Below, piece after piece: positions 15,778-24,856 of a stretch of 57,163 bases of DNA. The number at the start of each line of letters is the position of its first letter. Position 1 is the stretch's first letter. The position numbers were made by a program, and so were the translations under genes. The stretch is from Alphaproteobacteria bacterium (lineage in GTDB: Bacteria > Pseudomonadota > Alphaproteobacteria > SHNJ01). The stretch lies in NCBI GenBank assembly GCA_004295055.1, contig SHNJ01000026.1:1-57163 (forward strand). Direction: 5' to 3'. The notes under the pieces were generated by a model. It did not search any database. It saw nothing but the letters and a program-made list of their open reading frames with translations, and had not been told where the DNA came from.

Positions 15778-17363
15778 TGGGCCACATGTTGCACAGCACC
15801 GAAATCGTACTAACGCTGTTGTTTATTATGGCTTTGATCAGTCTTTTTTCCAAGCTGGTCAGCATTCCATCGCCGATCATGATGACCCTGGCCGGTTTGG
15901 GGTTGTCGATGATTCCGGCAATGCCGGAAATTAAACTGAACCCGGATCAAGTATTTTTATTATTTCTGCCGCCGCTATTGTACACCAGCGGGGCCAGCAC
16001 GTCCTGGCGCGATTTCCGTTTGCATATGCGGGCCATTGTCACGCTGGCAACCGGCCTTGTAATCGCGACTTCCATCGCAATCGCCGCAACCGCGATGTAT
16101 ACGATCCCCGGCATGACCTGGCCGCTGGCCTTATTGCTTGGCGCCATCATATCTCCGCCCGATGCGGTTGCCGTTACCGCCATCGCCAAACGCCTCAATC
16201 TGCCGAAACGTATCGTGGTTATATTGGAAGGCGAAAGCCTGATGAACGACGCCACCAGCTTGGTGTTATTCAAACTGGCCCTTAGCATTATTTTATCCGG
16301 CGTATTTAGCTGGAACACTTCGGTGACCGAATTCGTACAGATGGCGGGCGGCGGCATTGCCGCAGGCATTTTAATAGGATTTCTGGCCGTCAAATTGCGC
16401 ATGCCGATCGACGATCCTTCAGTCGAAGTTGTCTTATCGCTTTTGACGCCATACGCCGCCTACTTGGCCGCCGAGTTTATGCATTGTTCCGGAATTTTAT
16501 CGGTAGTGGCTTGCGGCCTGTATGTTGGCTGGCATTTGCCCAGCATTACATCGTCACAAAGCCGGCTGGTATCGTACACCATATGGGAAGTCATCAGTTT
16601 TATTTTAAACAATGTCATTTTCCTGTTAATCGGCCTGCAGTTGATGCACATCGTTGAATCGATACAAATGTACCGCACAGAAGATTTAGTTTTATATACC
16701 GCGATTACCTCGCTGACCATGATCGCGGTGCGCGTAGTGTGGGTGTACTTCGGCGCCTACACGCCGCATTTATTGTCAAAGCGCGTGCGGGAACAAGAAA
16801 CCAAGCCGCCGGCAAACTGGGTGCTATTCGTTGGCTGGGCCGGGATGCGCGGCGTGGTATCACTGGCCGCCGCGATGGCCATTCCCGTAACGCTGAATGA
16901 TGGCACGCCGTTTCCATATCGCGATTTGATTTTATTCATCACCTTTGTTGCAATCATTATTACCATTGTTATCCAAGGACTAAGCCTGGGGTACATCGCC
17001 AAATTGCTGAAAATCCCAAAAGATGAAAGCGAAACCATGGAAGAACGCGCCGCCCGTCACCACATCACGGCAACCGCGCTTCAATATTTGAAAATTTTCG
17101 AAGGATCGGACTATCATCACCCAACCGCGATCGAAGCCTTGCAAACCGATTATTCATTGCGCCTAAATGCATTGGATAACCGGGACAGTTCGCCATATCT
17201 TAGTTGCATCCAGTCGCACCAGGATCTGCGCCGCGATTTGATCAATCTGCAACGGCAGGAATTGTTGAATCTGCGCCGCAACAAGAAAATAGGCGACGAA
17301 GTCATGCGCAAATTGATCCGCGAACTGGATTTCGAAGAAATGCATCAAAGAAGCCCGGTATAA
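15777..17363 (+). CDS. Na+/H+ antiporter, CPA1 family
   Basis: 528 residues with about 12 membrane helices followed by a soluble tail of about 115 residues. The ion-binding segment IISPPDAVAVTAIAKRL (about 126-142) and LEGESLMNDATSLVLFK (about 149-165) are the conserved CPA1 motifs, and GWAGMRGVVSLAAAMAIP (about 350-367) is the conserved later helix. It exchanges Na+ or K+ for H+ across the inner membrane. It starts within the purB stop codon, so translation is coupled. The NRDE gene follows after 2 bases. Confidence 0.93.
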   Translation: MGHMLHSTEIVLTLLFIMALISLFSKLVSIPSPIMMTLAGLGLSMIPAMPEIKLNPDQVFLLFLPPLLYTSGASTSWRDFRLHMRAIVTLATGLVIATSIAIAATAMYTIPGMTWPLALLLGAIISPPDAVAVTAIAKRLNLPKRIVVILEGESLMNDATSLVLFKLALSIILSGVFSWNTSVTEFVQMAGGGIAAGILIGFLAVKLRMPIDDPSVEVVLSLLTPYAAYLAAEFMHCSGILSVVACGLYVGWHLPSITSSQSRLVSYTIWEVISFILNNVIFLLIGLQLMHIVESIQMYRTEDLVLYTAITSLTMIAVRVVWVYFGAYTPHLLSKRVREQETKPPANWVLFVGWAGMRGVVSLAAAMAIPVTLNDGTPFPYRDLILFITFVAIIITIVIQGLSLGYIAKLLKIPKDESETMEERAARHHITATALQYLKIFEGSDYHHPTAIEALQTDYSLRLNALDNRDSSPYLSCIQSHQDLRRDLINLQRQELLNLRRNKKIGDEVMRKLIRELDFEEMHQRSPV

Positions 17364-17365
17364 TA

Positions 17366-18115
17366 ATGTGTACTTTTGTCATTTTGCGCCGATCCAGCAA
17401 TCCGTGGCCGGTCATTATTGCCGCCAATCGCGATGAACGCCTGACACGAAAATTCGAATCCCCTGCCCGGCATTGGAAAGATTTTCCCGATGTGGTCGGT
17501 GGATGGGATGAAACGCGTGGCGGCACCTGGTTTGCCATCAACGATGCCGGCGTGATGGCCGCCATTATGAACCGCCCTAACTCGCTCGGCCCGCACGATG
17601 ATAAACGCAGCCGCGGCGAATTGATTTTAGAAGCTTTGACCCATGCCGATGCCAGCGCCGCGGCAGAGTCCCTCGCCTATATCAAACCAACTTCCTATGC
17701 GCCATTCAACATGGTGATTGTCGATAATACTTTTGCGTGTTGGTTGAAACACGACGGGTCCGGGAAAATCGAAGTCTCGGAAATTCCCGAAGGCTATTCG
17801 ATGATCACATCCAACGACCGCAACGATTACAATGTGCCGCGCGTGCGCACTTATTTGCCGCGCTTTCAATCGGCCAAGGCCCCCGACCCGGATCAGGATC
17901 AATGGCGCGATTGGGAATCGTTATTGGGCCAGCGGCTTTATTCCGCCAAAGACGGCCCGCAAGGCGCGATGTGCATCGTGGATGAAGAAAATAATTATGG
18001 TACGGTGTGTTCGCAATTGCTGGCCATCCCGCATGTGGAATCGCGCCGCAAACCGATATTTAGATTCGCCAATGGCCGTCCGGGCGAAGCGCCATTTTCG
18101 CCGGTGGAGTTGTGA
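17366..18115 (+). CDS. NRDE/TANGO2-family protein
   Basis: 249 residues. I place the start at ATG 17366, 2 bases after the antiporter stop, because family members begin MC(T/I) and rely on Cys2 as a possible N-terminal nucleophile. Family motifs are visible: AANRDERLTRKFESPARHW (about 20-38), GGWDETRGGTWFAIN (about 46-60), NRPNSLGPHDDKRSRGEL (about 68-85) and TSNDRNDYNVPRVRTYL (about 148-164). NRDE proteins have an Ntn-hydrolase-like fold; eukaryotic TANGO2 is linked to lipid or heme handling. The biochemical role here is unknown. Confidence 0.9.
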   Translation: MCTFVILRRSSNPWPVIIAANRDERLTRKFESPARHWKDFPDVVGGWDETRGGTWFAINDAGVMAAIMNRPNSLGPHDDKRSRGELILEALTHADASAAAESLAYIKPTSYAPFNMVIVDNTFACWLKHDGSGKIEVSEIPEGYSMITSNDRNDYNVPRVRTYLPRFQSAKAPDPDQDQWRDWESLLGQRLYSAKDGPQGAMCIVDEENNYGTVCSQLLAIPHVESRRKPIFRFANGRPGEAPFSPVEL

Positions 18116-18742
18116 TTAGTTGCTGCGCGAGTGAAGTCTTTCGCGCACGGCATCCATTATAAACTTTCTGTGTTTTTGACCACGTTCCAAAGCTTTCCGG
18201 TCATATAATGCTCCTTCTGCTTCGTGGAGAATGACGGCAGGGGTTTTTTCCCGCGCGTATGATTTTTCAAGCGACGAATTCACCCATGAAACCGCCAAAA
18301 GCGTAACTTGTCGATTCGAAGGTTTAGCCCTCAACGATATTTTCCGAAAGTTTTGCACAATAGTGCGCCGATGTTTTCTTTCTGCTTTTTGGACTCTGTT
18401 CTCGGAAAGGGATATTAACTCTGTCACTACTTTTTCTTTTGCTGCACGCTCATCTCTTTTAAAGGCAGGAGAAATAAAATTATTGGCCGTGTGTATACCT
18501 ATGTCTACAAGAACTAAGAATCCAACAAAAAGTGGGTTCATAAAATAAGCCATCCCCGCTACTACTAATGGACTTACTATCGCCGCGCCGATTTTCCTCC
18601 AACGCGGGAATCGATGCATCGATTCTGGAATACCATATATAACGCTTCTCCGCCGTGCTGCATGGATATAATTATCCAATGCCGCTTCCAACGGCCGTTC
18701 TTCGGCGACCGGCAATTGCGCGGTTGGAGCTAGGGTAATCAT
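18116..18742 (-). CDS. Unknown membrane protein
   Basis: 208 residues. Residues 49-90 form two closely spaced hydrophobic segments (IGAAIVSPLVVAGMAYFM and FVGFLVLVDIGIHTANNF), probably a helical hairpin. The rest is basic and helical, ending in a long charged tail. No motif is recognised. The gene is AT-rich compared with the flanking NRDE and purC. It lies 3 bases downstream of another unknown membrane protein gene, so they form a pair. The stop codon abuts the NRDE stop. Confidence 0.65.
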   Translation of the reverse strand: MITLAPTAQLPVAEERPLEAALDNYIHAARRRSVIYGIPESMHRFPRWRKIGAAIVSPLVVAGMAYFMNPLFVGFLVLVDIGIHTANNFISPAFKRDERAAKEKVVTELISLSENRVQKAERKHRRTIVQNFRKISLRAKPSNRQVTLLAVSWVNSSLEKSYAREKTPAVILHEAEGALYDRKALERGQKHRKFIMDAVRERLHSRSN

Positions 18743-18745
18743 TAT

Positions 18746-19471
18746 TTACCCTCTGGTATGAGCGTTCTGCAATTGCCACAAAATCGCTGGCGCAATGGCG
18801 CTGGATTTAGGTGCGGGTTTACTTTCCTCGACGGAAGGTTTTTGCAACGACGGATCTAAGGGAGCTTGCGGAACGACTGCGGGTGTTGGGGTCGGCACCG
18901 GCATTTGAGATTTATGATAATAATTATAAGCGGCGCTTCCCCAAAAAGCTAACAAGGCAATGCCGAATCTTATCCCGGTCATTTTTTGATAACTGTTGAT
19001 TTCTTTGCGTAAAGGCGAATCTTTCCCAACCTCTTTTATCCACTGATTAGGATCCACTGAAATTGCATTATCGCCTCTAAAATAAGCGTGTACATGCGCT
19101 CTAATTTTATTGAATCCTAATTCGGCGATTAATTTTCGCCCTGCTATTAATGTTGAAACACCGGCATATAAGGCCACTAATTGAAGGGAGCCCGTTTGTA
19201 TAATAAAATATGATATTAGTCCAACTGCGGCAAAGGTTTGCATCACCTGCGCACTCATAATTTTTTTAGTAACTTTTGCCGCCTCGGCAGTTGCGAAATT
19301 TTGCTGTATTGTTAAATCTCCAAGCTCAGTCGGAGCATAACCCTTATCCAGCAGCGGAAATTGTCGCCCCAATCGGTTTGCAATGGTGGCTAATAAAACA
19401 TAGGATCGTTTGGCTGCCTCAACGCGATCTACCCAAGTTCCGGCTCTGGTTGGAAAATCATTCCCGGTCAT
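18746..19471 (-). CDS. Unknown membrane protein
   Basis: 241 residues. Hydrophobic segments lie at about 75-115 (QTFAAVGLISYFIIQ and LQLVALYAGVSTLIAG) and at about 168-182 (IRFGIALLAFWGSAAY). Between them is a charged stretch with GDNAISVDPNQWIKEVGKDS. The C-terminal 50 residues are Pro/Ser/Lys-rich and likely disordered. No family recognised. AT-rich, and in an operon with the gene at 18116. Together they separate NRDE from purC, and their common features suggest one lineage-specific membrane function. Confidence 0.65.
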   Translation of the reverse strand: MTGNDFPTRAGTWVDRVEAAKRSYVLLATIANRLGRQFPLLDKGYAPTELGDLTIQQNFATAEAAKVTKKIMSAQVMQTFAAVGLISYFIIQTGSLQLVALYAGVSTLIAGRKLIAELGFNKIRAHVHAYFRGDNAISVDPNQWIKEVGKDSPLRKEINSYQKMTGIRFGIALLAFWGSAAYNYYHKSQMPVPTPTPAVVPQAPLDPSLQKPSVEESKPAPKSSAIAPAILWQLQNAHTRG

Positions 19472-19587
19472 CTTTAAACCCTCTAAAGTTTCCCTGAAAG
19501 ATACTCAACCATTATCCCCGGGTCAACCACGATTTGGCTTTGTTGTGGGGAAAGTGATTGGGGGCACTATTGCTTGATACTTAACCA

Positions 19588-19617
19588 TTGAATAATCAGT
19601 GAAATTGCTGCTATAAA
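19588..19617 (+). promoter_or_regulatory. Possible purC promoter
   Basis: TTGAAT at 19588-19593 and TATAAA at 19612-19617 with an 18-bp spacer, 59 bases upstream of the purC start. The match is moderate. I see no PurR-type operator or purine riboswitch in the 200-base leader. Confidence 0.4.
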
Positions 19618-19675
19618 ATGGCCTCAAATTCGTTATAAAACCCATACTTGCCAGTTTTGTGCAAAGGATATTTCC

Positions 19676-20470
19676 ATGGCCAAACAACGCCGCCGAATTT
19701 ACGAAGGTAAAGCCAAAATTTTATACGAAGGTCCGGAACCTGGAACCATCGTTCAGTATTTCAAAGACGACGCCACTGCCTTTAACAATCAGAAAAAAGG
19801 CACGATTGAGGGCAAAGGCGTTCTGAACAACCGCATTTCAGAATTTATTATGACCAAAATTGGCGAATTGGGCATTCCCACCCATTTCATCAAACGCCTG
19901 AATATGCGCGAACAATTGATTTATTCGCTGGAAATTATTCCAATCGAAGTCGTGGTCCGCAACGTGGTTGCCGGAAATCTGGCCAAACGACTTGGCGTTG
20001 ACGAAGCGCAAACCCTGCCCCGCCCGATTGTCGAATATTATTACAAAAAAGACGAATTGGGCGATCCAATGGTCACGCTGGATCATATCGTCGCTTTCGG
20101 TTGGGCGGATGCGGATGAAATTGATGGCCTGACGGGCCTTACCCTGCGCATCAACGATTTCCTGACCGGCATGTTCATGGGCGTTGGTTTGCGTCTGGTG
20201 GACTTCAAATTGGAATATGGCCGCCTATATGACGAAGACGGCAACGGCATTTTGATGTTGGCCGATGAAATCAGCCCGGATAATTGCCGCCTGTGGGACA
20301 TCAAAACCAACGAGAAAATGGACAAAGACCGTTTCCGCCGCGATTTGGGCGGTGTTACCGAAGCGTACCAAGAAGTCGCCCGCCGTTTGGGCCTGATGAA
20401 CGAAGGTTTAGCCGAAGTGGTATCTACGAAAAGCAACGTAGAGGCGATTGGACCGAAGAAGAAAGGGTAA
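19676..20470 (+). CDS. purC: SAICAR synthetase
   Basis: Joins CAIR and aspartate with ATP to form SAICAR. 264 residues, with the N-terminal [19 protein letters not shown], the [16 protein letters not shown] loop, [20 protein letters not shown] (about 93-112) and the second family motif VDFKLEYGR followed by [14 protein letters not shown] (about 181-216). AAGGA lies 8 bases before the ATG. It is the first gene of the purC-purS-purQ-purL operon. Confidence 0.96.
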   Translation: MAKQRRRIYEGKAKILYEGPEPGTIVQYFKDDATAFNNQKKGTIEGKGVLNNRISEFIMTKIGELGIPTHFIKRLNMREQLIYSLEIIPIEVVVRNVVAGNLAKRLGVDEAQTLPRPIVEYYYKKDELGDPMVTLDHIVAFGWADADEIDGLTGLTLRINDFLTGMFMGVGLRLVDFKLEYGRLYDEDGNGILMLADEISPDNCRLWDIKTNEKMDKDRFRRDLGGVTEAYQEVARRLGLMNEGLAEVVSTKSNVEAIGPKKKG

Positions 20471-20480
20471 GAGGTATCAG

Positions 20481-20720
20481 ATGAAAATCAGAGTGTATGT
20501 CTCATTAAAAAACGGTGTTCTCGATCCCGTTGGCGTCACCGTCAAAGGCGCGCTGAACCGCATGGGTTTCAATGATGTCAGCGATGTTCGCACCGGCAAG
20601 TTCATTGAGCTTGATGTCAATCAAACCGACAAAGCCAAGGCCGAAGCCGAGGTAAAAACCATGTGCGAGAAATTGCTCGCGAATACGGTTATCGAAGATT
20701 ACAAAATCGTCGCAGCATAA
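20481..20720 (+). CDS. purS: FGAM synthetase subunit PurS
   Basis: 79 residues from ATG 20481, chosen because family members begin M(K)xxVYV and because GAGG lies 6 bases upstream. The sequence MKIRVYVSLKNGVLDPVG, then DVRTGKFIELDV and CEKLLANTVIEDYKI matches the small PurS subunit. It bridges PurQ and PurL in the three-part FGAM synthetase. It lies 10 bases after purC and 9 bases before purQ. Confidence 0.95.
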   Translation: MKIRVYVSLKNGVLDPVGVTVKGALNRMGFNDVSDVRTGKFIELDVNQTDKAKAEAEVKTMCEKLLANTVIEDYKIVAA

Positions 20721-20729
20721 GGATAAAAA

Positions 20730-21410
20730 ATGAAAGCAGGCGTTGTCGTATTCCCCGGATCCAATTGCGAGCGTGAATGCGCCGTGCATTTGGAAAAATC
20801 ATCCGGCGTAAAACCGGTGATGTTATGGCACAAGGATACTTCCATCCCGAATCTGGATGTGATCGTTCTGCCAGGCGGATTTGCATTCGGCGATTATTTA
20901 CGCACCGGTGCAATGGCCGCGCATTCGCCGATCATGGGTCCTGTTCGTGACGCCGCCAAAAAAGGCGTGCGCGTGATTGGCATTTGCAACGGATTCCAAA
21001 TTCTGGTCGAAGCCGGATTATTGCCTGGCGTATTGCGCCGGAATAAGGGCCTGAAATATGTCTGCAAAGAAGTTTTCCTGCGCGTGGAATCGAACGATTC
21101 GCCGTTTACCCGAAAATATAAAGCTGGCCAGACCGTATGTTTTCCAGTCGGCCATGGCGAAGGCAATTATTACGCCCCCGAAGACACATTGAAACGTATC
21201 GAAGATAAAGGCCTTGTCGCGTTCCGCTATGTCACCGAAATGGGCGAAGTTAATGATAACGCCAACCCGAATGGCGCGATGAACAACATCGCCGGAATTT
21301 ATAACGAAACCAAAAACGTGCTGGGGTTGATGCCTCATCCTGATCGCGCCGCCGACCCATTGATCGGCCGCAACGACGGACGGGCGATGTTTGATAGTTT
21401 ATGTGTATAA
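20730..21410 (+). CDS. purQ: FGAM synthetase glutaminase subunit
   Basis: Class I glutamine amidotransferase that supplies ammonia to PurL. 226 residues. Motifs: VVFPGSNCERECAVHL near the start, LPGGFAFGDYLRTGAMAA (about 50-67), the nucleophile elbow GICNGFQILVEAGLLPG with Cys near 87, and GLMPHPDRAADP near the C-terminus with the catalytic His. All catalytic residues appear present. It forms a complex with PurS and PurL. Confidence 0.96.
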   Translation: MKAGVVVFPGSNCERECAVHLEKSSGVKPVMLWHKDTSIPNLDVIVLPGGFAFGDYLRTGAMAAHSPIMGPVRDAAKKGVRVIGICNGFQILVEAGLLPGVLRRNKGLKYVCKEVFLRVESNDSPFTRKYKAGQTVCFPVGHGEGNYYAPEDTLKRIEDKGLVAFRYVTEMGEVNDNANPNGAMNNIAGIYNETKNVLGLMPHPDRAADPLIGRNDGRAMFDSLCV

Positions 21411-21475
21411 GGGATTGGGTATTGGGAAAATTAAATTAACACTAAACCCAACCCCCAAAACCCTAACCCCAGGAA
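21411..21475. repeat. G/C-triplet inverted repeat between purQ and purL
   Basis: GGGATTGGGTATTGGG (21411-21426) faces CCCAACCCCCAAAACCC... (about 21447-21472). The arms can pair imperfectly around an AT-rich loop. The same kind of element lies at 25486-25576 and 33199-33276. It could form a hairpin or a G-quadruplex in the mRNA between two subunit genes of one enzyme. Confidence 0.55.
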
Positions 21476-21485
21476 GAGAAACGAG

Positions 21486-23771
21486 ATGTTGAAGATAAAA
21501 ATAGACAGCCCAGCGGAGAAGAATGTGGCTACCATTGAAAAAGTCGATCCGAAAACAGGCGATAAAGTCAAAATGCAGAAAGTGTTCGTCACGCCTCAAC
21601 TGGCCGAAGAACATGGCATTAATAAAGACGAATACAGCCTGCTCCTAAAAAATCTTGGCCGTAAACCGAATTTGGTGGAACTGGGCATGTTCGCCGCAAT
21701 GTGGTCGGAACATTGCAGTTATAAATCCACCCGTGTCTGGTTGAAAACCCTGCCAACCACCGGCAAATGTGTCATTTGCGGCCCTGGCGAAAACGCTGGC
21801 GTTATCGATATTGGCGATGGCCAAGCCGCCGTATTTAAAATTGAATCGCATAACCACCCATCCTTCATTGAACCGTATCAAGGCGCTGCGACTGGCGTTG
21901 GCGGTATTTTGCGCGACGTATTCACTATGGGCGCGCGCCCCATCGCCAATCTGAACGCGCTGCGTTTCGGCGACCCGGATCATCCGAAAACAAGATCCTT
22001 AGTCGAAGGCGTTGTGGCCGGTATCGGCGGTTACGGCAATTGCGTTGGCATTCCAACCGTTGGCGGCGAAGTCAATTTCCACCCGAACTACAACGGCAAT
22101 ATCCTGGTCAACGCGATGACGGTTGGCATAGCGGACGCGAAAAAGATTTTCTATGCCAAGGCCGCGGGCGTTGGCAATCCGGTCGTTTACGTTGGTGCGA
22201 AAACCGGCCGCGACGGAATTCACGGCGCGACTATGTCATCGGCCGAATTTAACGAGGATTCGGAATCCAAACGGCCAACCGTTCAAGTTGGCGATCCATT
22301 TTTGGAAAAATTACTGCTGGAAGCATGCCTGGAATTGATGGCCACCGATACGGTGGTTGCAATTCAGGATATGGGCGCTGCCGGGCTGACTTCGTCATCC
22401 GTTGAAATGGCTGCCCGTGGCGATATGGGTATTGAAATTGAATTGGACAATGTTCCGGCGCGCGAACCGGGCATGACCGCATACGAATTAATGCTGTCAG
22501 AGTCGCAAGAACGGATGCTGATCATCCTGAAACCGGGCAGCGAAGAAGGCGCACGGAAAATCTTTGAAAAATGGGATTTGGATTTCGCGGTGATCGGCAA
22601 GTTAACCGATTCCAAGAAGATCATCTTGAAACATCATGGCCAGATCGCGGCGGAAATCCCAACCAAGGCGATTGCCGATTCCGCCCCAATGTATGAACGC
22701 GATTGGATTGTATCGACTCGCCGGCCGGAAATCCGTATTCAGGATTTGCCGCAAACCGATCCGGTCGATGCCTTGCGTTTAATGCTGACCTGCCCCGATA
22801 TGGCCAGCAAACGTTGGATTTACGAACAATATGATTCGATGGTGATGGCCGACACGGTTCTGGCCCCTGGCACCGGCGACGCTGGCGTTGTCCGCATTCA
22901 CGGCACGGGCAAGGCGCTGGCGATGACCACCGATTGCACCCCGCGTTATTGCCTGGCGCATCCATTTATTGGCGGCGCGCAAGCAGTCGCGGAATCATAT
23001 CGCAATTTATGCGCGGTTGGCGCGACCCCCCTCGCCTGGACCAATAATTTAAATTTCGGCAATCCTGAAAAACGCGAAATCATGGGCCAAATCGTCGGCT
23101 GTATCGGCGGCATGCGCAACGCTGGCGAAGCGCTGGATTACCCGGTCGTGTCGGGCAATTGCTCACTGTACAATGAAACCGATGGCCAGGCGATTCTGCC
23201 TACCCCCGTCATTGGCGGCGTTGGTTTACTAAAAGACGCATCCAAAGCAATGTCCCTGCATTTTAAAAACCCTGGCGATTCCATTATTGTCATTGGCAAA
23301 ACGACCGGCTGGGTCGGAAGTTCGCTGTATTTACGCGAAGTTCATGGCCGGGAAGAAGGCGCACCGCCGCCAATCGATCTGCCGGCCGAACGCAAGCATG
23401 GCGAATTCGTGCGTCACTTGATCGACAGTGGCCTAATCAATGCCTGCCACGACGTGTCGGATGGCGGAATTGCCTGCGCGCTGGTGGAAATGGGCTTTAA
23501 GGCTAAACCAGATCCTATGGGCTGCACTATCCAACCGCCAAGCGATATTCCATTGAATGGATGGTTGTTCGGCGAAGATCAAGGCCGCTATATCGTCACT
23601 ACCAACGCGCCGGACAAAGTGATTTACGCCGCCGCATCGGCTGGCGTAATTGCGCAGCGTATCGGCGAAACCAGCGGCGATACGTTGATTGTTGGCGGAA
23701 AAACCATCGGCAATATCGCCGAATTGCGCAAAGCCAACGAAGCCTGGCTACCACAATATATGAAAGGTTAG
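21486..23771 (+). CDS. purL: FGAM synthetase large subunit
   Basis: 761 residues, the small-PurL type that works with separate PurS and PurQ. It shows [16 protein letters not shown] (about 59-74), the substrate loop [23 protein letters not shown] in two parts (about 118-140), [22 protein letters not shown]-like [11 protein letters not shown] (about 338-348) and the C-terminal half repeat with [16 protein letters not shown] (about 656-671). It makes FGAM from FGAR and the ammonia channelled from PurQ. The deaminase gene follows after 2 bases. Confidence 0.96.
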   Translation: MLKIKIDSPAEKNVATIEKVDPKTGDKVKMQKVFVTPQLAEEHGINKDEYSLLLKNLGRKPNLVELGMFAAMWSEHCSYKSTRVWLKTLPTTGKCVICGPGENAGVIDIGDGQAAVFKIESHNHPSFIEPYQGAATGVGGILRDVFTMGARPIANLNALRFGDPDHPKTRSLVEGVVAGIGGYGNCVGIPTVGGEVNFHPNYNGNILVNAMTVGIADAKKIFYAKAAGVGNPVVYVGAKTGRDGIHGATMSSAEFNEDSESKRPTVQVGDPFLEKLLLEACLELMATDTVVAIQDMGAAGLTSSSVEMAARGDMGIEIELDNVPAREPGMTAYELMLSESQERMLIILKPGSEEGARKIFEKWDLDFAVIGKLTDSKKIILKHHGQIAAEIPTKAIADSAPMYERDWIVSTRRPEIRIQDLPQTDPVDALRLMLTCPDMASKRWIYEQYDSMVMADTVLAPGTGDAGVVRIHGTGKALAMTTDCTPRYCLAHPFIGGAQAVAESYRNLCAVGATPLAWTNNLNFGNPEKREIMGQIVGCIGGMRNAGEALDYPVVSGNCSLYNETDGQAILPTPVIGGVGLLKDASKAMSLHFKNPGDSIIVIGKTTGWVGSSLYLREVHGREEGAPPPIDLPAERKHGEFVRHLIDSGLINACHDVSDGGIACALVEMGFKAKPDPMGCTIQPPSDIPLNGWLFGEDQGRYIVTTNAPDKVIYAAASAGVIAQRIGETSGDTLIVGGKTIGNIAELRKANEAWLPQYMKG

Positions 23772-23773
23772 TC

Positions 23774-24232
23774 ATGACTCTAGATCATAGTTATTTTATG
23801 AACCGCGCCTATGCTCAGGCGTTGAAATCTTATAACGAAGGCGGATGCCCCATCGGCGCGTTATTGGTGCGTAATGACGGCACAGTTCTTGGCGAAGGCC
23901 ACAATATGCGGGTGCAAGGTGGCAATCCGATTTTGCACGGCGAAACCTCGGCCTTGCAAAACGCCGGGCGGCAAAAATCGTACATTAATACAGTCATGTA
24001 TACTACTCTTTCTCCATGTATGATGTGCACTGGCACGATTATTCAATTCAAGATTCCGCTGGTGGTAGTTGGTGAAAATAAAAATTTCGGCGGCAATGAA
24101 GAATTTTTACAAAGCCGCGGCGTACAAGTTGTAATTTTAAACCACAAGGGTTGTACCGATTTGATGGAAAAATTTATCAAAGAACGCCCGGATTTATGGT
24201 TCGAAGACATCGCCGAAAATAAGGCCGCTTAA
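23774..24232 (+). CDS. Cytosine deaminase, yeast FCY1 type
   Basis: 152 residues from ATG 23774, 2 bases after purL. A zinc-dependent deaminase: HGETSAL gives the zinc ligand His55 and catalytic Glu57, and SPCMMC gives Cys82 and Cys85. Beyond these general motifs it follows yeast cytosine deaminase closely as I remember it: EGGCPIGALLV, GEGHNMR, TTLSPCMMCTGTII, VVGENKNFGG and the C-terminal ERPDLWFEDI. It would convert cytosine to uracil. This differs from the amidohydrolase CodA of E. coli and from the TadA and CMP deaminase types. The gene sits between purL and bolA, where other alphaproteobacteria have no gene, so it looks inserted into a conserved operon. Substrate is inferred from resemblance only. 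Confidence 0.85.
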   Translation: MTLDHSYFMNRAYAQALKSYNEGGCPIGALLVRNDGTVLGEGHNMRVQGGNPILHGETSALQNAGRQKSYINTVMYTTLSPCMMCTGTIIQFKIPLVVVGENKNFGGNEEFLQSRGVQVVILNHKGCTDLMEKFIKERPDLWFEDIAENKAA

Positions 24233-24465
24233 TGCCTCTGCCATCGGACCAATTGGAAAAAATCTTGGGTGAAAAATTCCCTGATTCGCAAATTCAAATC
24301 GACGATTTAGCCGGCGATAACGATCATTACCGCGTGCATATCGCCGCCCCGGCTTTTAATGGCAAAAGCCGCGTTGACATGCATAAAATGGTATTCGCCG
24401 CCATTCGCGGCACCCCGGCCGAAGGGATTCATGCCTTGTCTTTGGTAACCAAGGCTACTACATAA
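24232..24465 (+). CDS. bolA: BolA-family protein
   Basis: 77 residues. The ATG overlaps the preceding stop (TAATG), so translation is coupled. The BolA fold shows HYRVHIAAPAFNGKSRVDMHKMVF (about 26-49, read in two parts) and GIHALSLVT with the conserved C-terminal His. BolA proteins form [2Fe-2S]-bridged pairs with CGFS glutaredoxins, and the partner gene is the next one. It lies in the usual alphaproteobacterial order purL-bolA-grxD, apart from the deaminase. Confidence 0.92.
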   Translation: MPLPSDQLEKILGEKFPDSQIQIDDLAGDNDHYRVHIAAPAFNGKSRVDMHKMVFAAIRGTPAEGIHALSLVTKATT

Positions 24466-24478
24466 TTTACAGGAGAAT

Positions 24479-24856
24479 ATGATGACCGATATTAAAACTG
24501 CGATCAAAGATCTAATCACCACGAACGACGTTGTCGTTTACATGCGCGGCACGCCCAACGCGCCACGTTGCGGATTTTCCGCGACCGTTGTTGAAATCAT
24601 GAAACGCGTCGGCGCGCCGTACACCGCCGTCAATGCCGATGAAAATCACGATCATTGGGAAGCATTGGCCGAAATCAATGACTGGCCGACTATGCCGCAA
24701 ATTTTCGTCAAAGGCGAATTTATCGGCGGTTGCGATATTTTACGCGAAATGTATCAGTCGGGCGAATTGGAACAATTGCTGCACGATAAAGGCGTCACCC
24801 ACACGCATGGCGGACACGATCACGGCCATGGCGGCGGTTGCTGCGGCGGGCATTAA
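24479..24856 (+). CDS. grxD: Monothiol glutaredoxin (Grx4 type) with His/Cys-rich tail
   Basis: 125 residues (start ATG 24479 or the adjacent ATG 24482). The active site is APRCGFSATVVEIM (Cys31), the CGFS signature of Fe-S-binding monothiol glutaredoxins, with WPTMPQIFVKGEFIGGCDI for the glutathione site. It acts in Fe-S cluster delivery with BolA. Residues 104-125 are unusual: HTHGGHDHGHGGG then CCGGH, seven histidines and two cysteines that would bind metal. CGFS glutaredoxins normally end around residue 105-110. The gene meets a phosphatase gene tail to tail with a 4-bp stop overlap. Confidence 0.93.
   Translation: MMTDIKTAIKDLITTNDVVVYMRGTPNAPRCGFSATVVEIMKRVGAPYTAVNADENHDHWEALAEINDWPTMPQIFVKGEFIGGCDILREMYQSGELEQLLHDKGVTHTHGGHDHGHGGGCCGGH

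Noticed and set aside
19472-19675. Purine riboswitch ahead of purC
   Set aside because: I see no aptamer-like three-way junction with the conserved loop bases; only a moderate promoter.
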